Source of the DNA: an uncultured Bacilli bacterium
GTDB lineage: Bacteria > Bacillota_I > Bacilli_A > RF39 > UBA660
Direction of reading: 5' to 3'
NCBI GenBank assembly: GCA_947625575.1
Contig: CANQOV010000005.1
Span: 1 to 47,140, forward strand
Length of the DNA: 47,140 nt
The notes under the pieces are model-generated. The model did no database searches. It saw only the letters and a list, made by a program, of their open reading frames with translations, and had not been told where the DNA came from. The translations under genes were made by a program, and so were the position numbers. Below are positions 38,519 to 45,770 of this stretch, one piece after another. How positions within the stretch are numbered: position 1 is the stretch's first letter; each line of letters starts with the position of its first letter.

Positions 38519-38782
38519 TTATTCTCCAATACTTTTATAAAATTTTGATAAAATAGTATCTTCAAAATACTTTCTGCACTCAAGATTTAATGGATGACAT
38601 GTATCTGTAAATTTACCTTCCTTATTTTTAATTGTTGGAAATTGTAAAAATACTCTTTCCTTTCCTTTAACTATTTTTAAATTTTTAATTACAAAACAAT
38701 TATTTAATGTTATATTGGCGATTGCTAACAAATTACTTTTTTCTTCAATTTTTTTTAATTTTACATCCGTTATTTCAAACAT
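38519..38782 (-). CDS. SpoVG-family protein
   Basis: EITDVKLKKI...LLAIANITLNNCFVIKNLKIVKG...FLQFPT...FTDTCHPLNLECRKYFEDTIL matches SpoVG pattern. Confidence 0.8.
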   Translation of the reverse strand: MFEITDVKLKKIEEKSNLLAIANITLNNCFVIKNLKIVKGKERVFLQFPTIKNKEGKFTDTCHPLNLECRKYFEDTILSKFYKSIGE

Positions 38783-38956
38783 ATTTATTTTTCCCTTTCA
38801 CTAATTTTTGACAATTCTTTTATTTCTTGATATACTATAGATGAATTTTTTATTAAATTCTGGATTTGATGTGCCTACATATCAAACCCATATTTTTTTG
38901 TAATAATAATTTCACATGATTTACGATTTTTAATTGTGTTTGATTCGTAAGTCTTT

Positions 38957-39181
38957 TTATTTGTCTTTAAGATATTCATAACTAGCACCTCCTATCAAAA
39001 ATGCTAATATAAATGTTATTAATCCATACCATGTGAAACTATATATTTTCCCAGTTATAAAACTATAAAGTGTTAAATAGTAAGTATCATGCAATATTAC
39101 TAATAAACTACTTATCAGCATTATCAGTACTATTAAATTTTTCCATTTTATCCTTTTCATATTAAGCTCCTTAACATACAT
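38957..39181 (-). CDS. Phage membrane protein
   Basis: Two TM segments. Confidence 0.45.
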   Translation of the reverse strand: MYVKELNMKRIKWKNLIVLIMLISSLLVILHDTYYLTLYSFITGKIYSFTWYGLITFILAFLIGGASYEYLKDK

Positions 39182-39204
39182 AATTTTTTATCTTTTTATT
39201 TTCC

Positions 39205-39396
39205 TTATATAAATTTATAATTTTTATTCTTTTTAACTTCTTTCCACTCTTTTTCAGTGAAAAAACAATCACTTATATCTATGCCTTTTGATTGAAGTTC
39301 TTTGGCAATTTCGTTTGCCACATTATATATACTTTGTAAAGTCTCTTTAGTCGCTTCACTTCGATGAACAATAATATTTTCTTTTTTTTCTTTCAT
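39205..39396 (-). CDS. Phage hypothetical early protein
   Basis: Complete ORF. Confidence 0.4.
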   Translation of the reverse strand: MKEKKENIIVHRSEATKETLQSIYNVANEIAKELQSKGIDISDCFFTEKEWKEVKKNKNYKFI

Positions 39397-39470
39397 TAAC
39401 TAGACCTCCTATAAAATTTTATGTTTTCTTTTGTCGTGGTATTTTTAGTTTTTATTTTAATACTATATTT

Positions 39471-39713
39471 TTATTGCGATTTCTCGTGAATATATTCGCA
39501 TATATTTTTAAAAAAAATATCTGGGTCAACATTATACTTTTCTAAAATTTCAAATAATTTTCCTAGTTTTAAATATTCTGTATGATTTTCATAAGTCGAC
39601 AATGTATTCATGTGAATATTCATTAATTCTGATGCTTGTTCTAAAGTTAATCCTTGTCTTTTTCTAATGCTTGATAACTCATTTCCAAATTGCTGTAAAA
39701 ATTTTTCGTTCAT
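39471..39713 (-). CDS. Cro-like HTH regulator
   Basis: LSSIRKRQGLTLEQASELMNIHMNTLSTYE; divergent from repressor. Confidence 0.85.
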   Translation of the reverse strand: MNEKFLQQFGNELSSIRKRQGLTLEQASELMNIHMNTLSTYENHTEYLKLGKLFEILEKYNVDPDIFFKNICEYIHEKSQ

Positions 39714-39740
39714 TTTCTACCTCCTATGTTTTAAGTATAT

Positions 39741-39805
39741 GCGAATATATTCACGTTGTCAATAGTTTTTGTGAATTTTTTCGCTTTTTTTGTGAATTTT
39801 CATTG
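39741..39805. promoter_or_regulatory. Lysis-lysogeny operator cluster
   Basis: GCGAATATATTCAC (39741-39754), GTGAATTTTTTCGC (39771-39784), partial GTGAATTTTCATTG (39792-39805). Confidence 0.75.
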
Positions 39806-39831
39806 CAATTTTATTTTTTTAAATATATAAT
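39803..39831 (+). promoter_or_regulatory. Repressor promoter
   Basis: TTGCAA, 17-nt spacer, TATAAT upstream of repressor ATG 39853. Confidence 0.75.
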
Positions 39832-39852
39832 GTTGATGAAAGGAGGATTTTA

Positions 39853-40500
39853 ATGGAAAATAATTTCTCAAAAAATTTAAAATTTTTGAGAGAATATCGT
39901 AAATTGTCACAACAAGAAATTGCTAATAAAGTTGGTGTTGATAGGTCAACGATTGGTTATTGGGAAACTGGAAAAGCAGACCCAACAATGTTAAATGTTT
40001 GTAAATTAGCAGATGCTTTAAACATTGATTTAATCACATTAATTGGAAGCGATTTAAAATTTGATAATAGCGAAATAATTGATATAGATACTGATATCAT
40101 AAAAATACCTGTTTACGGCACAATAAAAGCAGGCATACCTATTGAAAGTCAAAATGATATTATTGATTATGTAGAAATACCTAAAGATTGGACAAAAGGC
40201 GGAAAAAGGTTTTTTGCTCTAAAAGTTAGTGGAGATAGTATGTTCCCTAAATATAATGATGAAGATATCGTAATTTTTGAACAAAACAATGATAAAGAAT
40301 TATATAATAATAAAGATTGTGCTGTTATGATAAACGGCACGGAAAGTACATTTAAAAAAGTTTTAATAAATGATCAAGGGATTGTACTGCAGCCATACAA
40401 TTTAGGAGCATATGACATGATGATGTTTAGCAAAGAGCAAGTAGAAAGTCTTCCGATAAGGGTTGTTGGTATTGCTGTCGAAAAAAGAACAAAATTGTAA
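39853..40500 (+). CDS. LexA/CI-like repressor (HTH plus S24 peptidase-like domain)
   Basis: LREYRKLSQQEIANKVGVDRSTIGYWETGK; VSGDSMFPKYNDEDIVIFEQ; CAVMINGTESTFKKV. Confidence 0.92.
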   Translation: MENNFSKNLKFLREYRKLSQQEIANKVGVDRSTIGYWETGKADPTMLNVCKLADALNIDLITLIGSDLKFDNSEIIDIDTDIIKIPVYGTIKAGIPIESQNDIIDYVEIPKDWTKGGKRFFALKVSGDSMFPKYNDEDIVIFEQNNDKELYNNKDCAVMINGTESTFKKVLINDQGIVLQPYNLGAYDMMMFSKEQVESLPIRVVGIAVEKRTKL

Positions 40501-40518
40501 TATAGGAGGTAATAAAAA

Positions 40519-41424
40519 ATGAAAAATAAAAATGTTATGTTAATTTGTTGCGTTTTAGGTGGTTGGTTTGGGTTGCATTGTTTTTTAGAAAATAAAATAG
40601 GTAAAGGAATCTTATATCTTTGTACTGGTGGTTTGTTTTGTATTGGTTGGATTGTAGACATTATTAAAATTGCTACATCTCCAAATTTAGATAATAAAAA
40701 AACTTCATCTTTTAATTATGATTATACGACTCAAAATAATGATAAAAAAATTTGTTGGAATTGTGGAACATATGCTGACAAAAATTCAAGTTTTTGTCCA
40801 AATTGTGGAAAAGACTTATATAATCGTGATTATAGTTTAGATTATTATGATAGATATTATTTAGATCATAAAGATGATGATGAGCAAGACTTATATATGC
40901 AGAATAGAACAATTAATTTTTGTGATGATTATGTTGTATTCGATTTTGAAACTACTGGACTTAGTGCAAAAAGAAATAAAATCATTGAAATTGGTGCTTT
41001 AAAATATAAAAATAATCAATTGGTAGATGAATTTAATGTTTTGGTTAATCCAAGGACACATATTCCTGATGAAGTTACAGATATAAACGGAATAACTGAT
41101 AAAATGGTTGCTGATTGTGATCCAATTACAAAAGTTTTACCAAAATTTATAGAATTTATTGAAGATTACACATTGATAGCATATAATGCTTCTTTTGACG
41201 CAAGTTTTTTAGAAAGTAATATAGATAAACTTGATTTAGAAATGATAGAAAATAAAATATTTGATGCACTTCCTGCTGCACAAAAATATATTGAATCAAA
41301 AAATTATAAATTAGCCACATTAAAAAGATTGTTTAATTTAGATTTTGGCTCTCATAGATCTTTAGAAGATTGTAAAACTACAAATTATATTTATCAATAT
41401 TGTAAAAGTAAAGCTGAAAAATAA
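40519..41424 (+). CDS. TM2 domain - zinc ribbon - DnaQ-like 3'-5' exonuclease fusion
   Basis: Hydrophobic TM2-like N-terminus; CWNCG..CPNCG ribbon; VVFDFETTGL...YNASFDASFL...HRSLEDCKTT exonuclease motifs. Confidence 0.85.
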   Translation: MKNKNVMLICCVLGGWFGLHCFLENKIGKGILYLCTGGLFCIGWIVDIIKIATSPNLDNKKTSSFNYDYTTQNNDKKICWNCGTYADKNSSFCPNCGKDLYNRDYSLDYYDRYYLDHKDDDEQDLYMQNRTINFCDDYVVFDFETTGLSAKRNKIIEIGALKYKNNQLVDEFNVLVNPRTHIPDEVTDINGITDKMVADCDPITKVLPKFIEFIEDYTLIAYNASFDASFLESNIDKLDLEMIENKIFDALPAAQKYIESKNYKLATLKRLFNLDFGSHRSLEDCKTTNYIYQYCKSKAEK

Positions 41425-41490
41425 AAAAAGAGAGTGTTGGAGCACCCTCATAACACAGGAAAATCTAGTCTACCACGACAAAAGATTTTT

Positions 41491-41532
41491 TATACCTATG
41501 CGATTTTATTATAACATTTTTGCATAGGTATA
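41491..41532 (+). promoter_or_regulatory. Inverted repeat in the integrase promoter region
   Basis: TATACCTATGC (41491-41501) and GCATAGGTATA (41522-41532), 20-nt spacer containing TATAAC. Confidence 0.65.
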
Positions 41533-41557
41533 TCAACAAAAAAATAATATTTAAGGA

Positions 41558-43141
41558 GTGATAACTATGCAAGAAAATAATTATAAATATGAAAATATCA
41601 AAGATTATGATGCTTATATAAGAAAAAGTAGAAAAGATGATGAATACAGTAAAGATGAAAGTCTAGAAAAGACACTTCAAAGACATGAAAAAATCTTACA
41701 AGATTTTGCTATGAGTTTGTTTGGGCAAAGGATACCTGAAGAAAATATTTTTAAAGAAGTAGTTTCAGGCGACACAATTGCAGACAGACCACAAATGCAA
41801 GCTTTACTTGAGCGTGTTCAATCAGGCACGAGAAAGGGTGTTTTTGTGGTCGAAATTGAACGTTTGGCACGTGGTAATACAATTGACCAAGGTATAATTG
41901 CACAAGCCTTTAAATTGACTGATACTAAAATATTAACACCGCAAAAAATATTTGATTTAGAAAATGAATTTGATTCTTCATTTTTCGAGGATGGTTTATA
42001 TCAAGCAAGGAAATATTTAATGTATACAAAAAAGATTTTGAAACGTGGTCGTGAACAAAGTGTTAAAGAAGGTAAATTTATTGCTTCAACAACACCGTTT
42101 GGTTATAATAAAGAAAAATTAAAAAATGAAAAAGGCTTTAAATTAGTGATAAACGAAGAAGAGGCTAAAACAGTTAAAATAATTTTTGATTTATGTTGCG
42201 AAAACAAAGGTTGTCAAGAAATTGCTAATTATTTAAATAATATTAGTGCTAAAGCAAAAAAGAATAATATATGGACACCTGCAATGATTAGAAATATATT
42301 AAAAAATATTGTTTATAAAGGTTATATATCATATAATAAGCGAAAAACTGAAACTAAATTTGTTGATGGGGTTGTAGTTAAATATAGACCTCTTCACAAA
42401 GTTTTTTGGCAAATAAAAGGATTACATGATTCGATAATTAGTGAAGATCAATTTGACTATGCTCAAAAAATGTTAGTTAATCGTTCTATCAAAACTGTTC
42501 CTGATAATAAAGTTATGAGGAATCCTCTTTCTGGACTGGTTAAATGTTATTTTTGTGGCAGAAACATGGTAAGAAGACCATATGATAATGCTAGGCAAGA
42601 AACTTTAATGTGTCCTCTTTCAAAATGTAAAAATGTTGCTTCTAATTTAAATATTGTTGAAGACAAAATTTTAAGCACATTAAAAAATGAACTTGACTCT
42701 TACAAAAAATATCTTATAGACTATAAAGTTATTGAAAAAGAAACATTAGAAAAAAAAAATATAGTTAAAAATTTAGAAAGTGAAATAAATAAATTAAATA
42801 AGCAACTTGATAAAATTTGTGAATTGTTTGAGACAGGTGTTTACGAATATAGTCTTTTTAGTGATCGTAAAAACCAAATAAATGATAAAATAAAAAGTAA
42901 AGAAAAACAAATTAAAGGCATAGAAGATGAATTAAAAAATGATAAAATTGTTAAATATAAAGAGGCTATTCCAAAAATAGAAAAAGTTTTAGATTTGTAT
43001 AATAAGACGGATTCAGTCGAAAACAAAAACAAATTATTGCATACAGTTATTGAAAAAGTAATTTATAAAAAGACATCTAGTGGTCGCTGGGACAAAGAAG
43101 CAAGATACAATTTTTCTTTAGAATTATACCTAAAATTTTAG
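41558..43141 (+). CDS. Large serine recombinase (integrase)
   Basis: DAYIRKSRKD catalytic Ser, VEIERLARG, recombinase domain, CYFCGRNM..MCPLSKC zinc ribbon, C-terminal coiled coil. Confidence 0.95.
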   Translation: MITMQENNYKYENIKDYDAYIRKSRKDDEYSKDESLEKTLQRHEKILQDFAMSLFGQRIPEENIFKEVVSGDTIADRPQMQALLERVQSGTRKGVFVVEIERLARGNTIDQGIIAQAFKLTDTKILTPQKIFDLENEFDSSFFEDGLYQARKYLMYTKKILKRGREQSVKEGKFIASTTPFGYNKEKLKNEKGFKLVINEEEAKTVKIIFDLCCENKGCQEIANYLNNISAKAKKNNIWTPAMIRNILKNIVYKGYISYNKRKTETKFVDGVVVKYRPLHKVFWQIKGLHDSIISEDQFDYAQKMLVNRSIKTVPDNKVMRNPLSGLVKCYFCGRNMVRRPYDNARQETLMCPLSKCKNVASNLNIVEDKILSTLKNELDSYKKYLIDYKVIEKETLEKKNIVKNLESEINKLNKQLDKICELFETGVYEYSLFSDRKNQINDKIKSKEKQIKGIEDELKNDKIVKYKEAIPKIEKVLDLYNKTDSVENKNKLLHTVIEKVIYKKTSSGRWDKEARYNFSLELYLKF

Positions 43142-43356
43142 ATACAACATTCGTGTTCAAATTCTTCTGTACCAATATCTGTCAATAAAGCTTTACCTTT
43201 ATCATCAGGCATGGTATATCTTTGAGTTAAATATCTTAAGGCTGCTGCTAACTCACTATTAGCACCACCAAATTGAGTTAACATAACTTTAGCCATTTTT
43301 AAATCTTTCTTTTTAATGTTTACTGGGTATTGTAATTTTTTTTCATATTTCCACAT
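43138..43356 (-). CDS. cotJC: 5' (N-terminal) part of prophage-interrupted cotJC; last 7 residues prophage-encoded
   Basis: MWKYEKKLQYPVNIKKKDLKMAKVMLTQFGGANSELAAALRYLTQRYTMPDDKGKALLTDIGTEE then FEHECCI. Confidence 0.93.
   Translation of the reverse strand: MWKYEKKLQYPVNIKKKDLKMAKVMLTQFGGANSELAAALRYLTQRYTMPDDKGKALLTDIGTEEFEHECCI
43160..43164. other. Attachment-site core (junction with cotJC 5' part)
   Basis: AATTC identical to 10186-10190. Confidence 0.85.
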
Positions 43357-43357
43357 T

Positions 43358-43774
43358 TTACATTACCTCCCATGGAAAACTAGTTGTTCCCCATTGCCAT
43401 GGGCTAGCTTTTAGGCTGTCACTCGCTAAAGTTAAGGCACCATATTTCATTTCATAATTTTGCATAGCTTCTTTGGCTAAGTTTACGTATTCCATACGCT
43501 TTTTAATAGCAGTTTGATCTTGTGGATGAGTATCTAAATAAAGGGTAAGTTCATGTGCTGCAAAGTCATATATTTGTAGCAATAACAACATATATTCTTT
43601 TTCGTCTTTAGGATCTAATTGTTGTGGCTCATAGTTTTTATATGGTTTGTAGGTATTAGGGAAACCATTACCCAACAAATATTGTTCATATGGACTACTT
43701 TCTTTTTGATAAGTTGGTTGATTGTTGTAGTCTATCATATTTATTTGATCCCAATAATTATAATCATTATACAT
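43358..43774 (-). CDS. cotJB: Spore coat protein CotJB with N-terminal CotJA-like segment
   Basis: LLLQIYDFAAHELTLYLDTHPQDQTAI...YEMKYGALTLASDSLKASPWQWGTTSFPWEVM; N-terminal LLGNGFPNTYKPYKNY. Confidence 0.85.
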   Translation of the reverse strand: MYNDYNYWDQINMIDYNNQPTYQKESSPYEQYLLGNGFPNTYKPYKNYEPQQLDPKDEKEYMLLLLQIYDFAAHELTLYLDTHPQDQTAIKKRMEYVNLAKEAMQNYEMKYGALTLASDSLKASPWQWGTTSFPWEVM

Positions 43775-43780
43775 ATTTGT

Positions 43781-43816
43781 CCCTCCAATGTATGGTATGA
43801 CATTTGTCTTGGAGGG
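43781..43816 (-). promoter_or_regulatory. Inverted repeat including the cotJB Shine-Dalgarno
   Basis: CCCTCCAA (43781-43788) / TTGGAGGG (43809-43816); on the mRNA GGAGGG is 6 nt before ATG. Confidence 0.65.
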
Positions 43817-43848
43817 TTTGGGTTTATGTCTTAAAAAAAAATATAATT

Positions 43849-44229
43849 TTATTTTTTGTTTTTTAATAAAATTATATTATTAATAATAATTATAGTTGTT
43901 AAAGCAGTCATTATCATATAGTTTATTTTAAAATATGTAATATTTAATTCATAACTTGAGGTGTTTATTGCGACGGTGTAGCGATTAATTAATATAGCAG
44001 TGTAGATATAAAGCATTATGGATAAAATGTTGTTTTTGGCTGAATAAATTAAATCAGCTTTTTTGATGATGAAAGATAATAATTCTAAAAGTATGTAGCT
44101 ACTACAAATTATTAAAACGATAATACCTATTGGTTTTAGTTCATAAAAATTAGGAATTAGTTGTAATAGACCTATTATATAAAATATGAAGAAGATTTGT
44201 TTTACTATGTATAGTATTTTTCTACTCAT
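43849..44229 (-). CDS. Membrane protein
   Basis: Four hydrophobic segments. Confidence 0.5.
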   Translation of the reverse strand: MSRKILYIVKQIFFIFYIIGLLQLIPNFYELKPIGIIVLIICSSYILLELLSFIIKKADLIYSAKNNILSIMLYIYTAILINRYTVAINTSSYELNITYFKINYMIMTALTTIIIINNIILLKNKK

Positions 44230-45154
44230 TATCTTTGTATAAAAAATCCTTTCTTAGTTCTTTTTCTTGTTCTATTAAGTCTTTAAATGTTTCTTCGAAG
44301 ATAGGTATTTGTTTTTTTATAACATCTGGGTAGATCGCTTTAGAATTTTTGATTGCTTTTTCAATATGTTCTACAGTTACTATTTTTTGATTGTCAAATA
44401 TTGCTTCTGAGAAAGCTTGAGATAACATTGTTAGAGCTACATCTGGATATCTTCCGGCAGTTTCATAGACTCTATTGAATTCTTTATTTACTTGGGTTAT
44501 GAAAGTCATTAATTTTCTTTGAATAAATGGGGTGTATGCTAGTTGGGCACCTGTTTGATGTTCTATTTTTTTTATTGTTCCCATTAATATATCTATGGTT
44601 TGTTCTTCAGTTGGCTCTTTAACATCTATTCTTTGAAAACGTCTTGTGAAAGCTTTATCTTTTAATATATATCTTTCATATTCATCAGTTGTTGTTGCTC
44701 CGATTACTTTGATATCTCCACGACCTAGTCCTGTTTTAAACATATTGGCTAAGTCTAGGGAACTATCTTGATTAGAGTTTATAAGGGTATGAATTTCATC
44801 AATAAAAAGAATAAATTTATTTCTTTGTTTTATTTCATTTATTAAGGTTTGGATTCTAGTATCACCAGTTTGCGTTACTGTACCAATAAGACTTTGGACA
44901 TCTATTTTTACTATGGTGTAACCTTTTAGGGCGTCTGGGACTTCATTTCTTTGAATTAAGTAAGCAAGGCCTTCGACAATAGCAGTTTTACCTATACCTG
45001 GTTTACCTGTTAAAATTGCAGATTTGTCAGGAGTTAATAATATTAGTGATAGTTGTCTTATTTCTTCTTCTCTTCCTATGGCAGGGTTAGTGATGTATTC
45101 TTTGGCAGTGAAATTATCTCCATATCTTTCGATTATGCTAAATTCTTCGTTCAT
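44222..45154 (-). CDS. Single-domain ClpA/ClpB-type AAA+ ATPase
   Basis: AILTGKPGIGKTAIVEGLA (Walker A), FILFIDEIHTLI (Walker B), VIGATTTDEYERYI, RRFQ; no second AAA domain or Clp_N. Confidence 0.85.
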   Translation of the reverse strand: MNEEFSIIERYGDNFTAKEYITNPAIGREEEIRQLSLILLTPDKSAILTGKPGIGKTAIVEGLAYLIQRNEVPDALKGYTIVKIDVQSLIGTVTQTGDTRIQTLINEIKQRNKFILFIDEIHTLINSNQDSSLDLANMFKTGLGRGDIKVIGATTTDEYERYILKDKAFTRRFQRIDVKEPTEEQTIDILMGTIKKIEHQTGAQLAYTPFIQRKLMTFITQVNKEFNRVYETAGRYPDVALTMLSQAFSEAIFDNQKIVTVEHIEKAIKNSKAIYPDVIKKQIPIFEETFKDLIEQEKELRKDFLYKDNE

Positions 45155-45252
45155 GTATTATCATCTTCCTTCTAATATTAGTATATAAAATATTTGTTTT
45201 TTATACAAGAATTATGTTATAATTATTTCGATAATAAGGGTGTTGATTAGAG

Positions 45253-45741
45253 ATGATTTTATTTTTTAGTGTTTTTGGTTTTATTTTTATTTCTTGTTTT
45301 GCAATAGTGACAGAATATATTTATGAAATTTTTCCTGTAAATAAAATCACTAACTTTTTTAAACCTATTAGTAAGGGTGTTTGGGGAAAAGTTAATTCTA
45401 CTGTTTTACCAATAATTATCTGGGGATTTATTGAACTTCCTATAATGGCTTCCAATACACATTTTTTGATGTCTGTTATTTTAAATATTTTTGTTAGTTG
45501 TGCTTTTTTATATGTTATTAAGTTTAGTGCAATGCTGTTTAACAAAGAAAATAAATTTATTGATATTGTCTCTATTTTAATTACTACGATACTGGGACAA
45601 ACTTTGAGTTATTTAGTGTTGTATACAGGGTCTAACGTTTTAGAATTTTATTATTCTGTGATTGGTATTGTTATATTATTTATAATGTATATTATTGTTA
45701 GTTTGTATCCACCAAAAAGTGCATTTTTTAATGGACAATAA
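45253..45741 (+). CDS. Membrane protein
   Basis: Four to five TM helices. Confidence 0.6.
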   Translation: MILFFSVFGFIFISCFAIVTEYIYEIFPVNKITNFFKPISKGVWGKVNSTVLPIIIWGFIELPIMASNTHFLMSVILNIFVSCAFLYVIKFSAMLFNKENKFIDIVSILITTILGQTLSYLVLYTGSNVLEFYYSVIGIVILFIMYIIVSLYPPKSAFFNGQ

Positions 45742-45770
45742 AAAAATAAGCTTCGGCTTATTTTTTTATG
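45740..45770. terminator. Bidirectional intrinsic terminator
   Basis: AAAAAAATAAGC-ttcg-GCTTATTTTTTT between convergent genes. Confidence 0.85.

Larger units (their letters stand above)
10186..43164. mobile_element. Complete siphovirus-type prophage (~32.97 kb) inserted in cotJC; candidate sporulation intervening element
   Basis: Large serine recombinase at one end, full head/tail/lysis/replication/lysogeny modules, AATTC shared at both junctions, cotJC halves on either side. Confidence 0.95.

Noticed and set aside
40374-40912. Minus-strand ORFs of 95 and 66 aa
   Set aside because: Antisense to the repressor and the TM2-DnaQ gene; no SD or recognisable domain.
41520-41535. Sigma-K-like -10 (GCATAGGTAT) upstream of the integrase
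   Set aside because: Does not fit CATAnnnTA spacing and no suitable AC -35 element was found at the right distance.
43825-43860. Sigma-E promoter for cotJ (TTATATT ... CATAAACC)
   Set aside because: Spacer is about 11 nt, too short for a confident call; needs start-site mapping.
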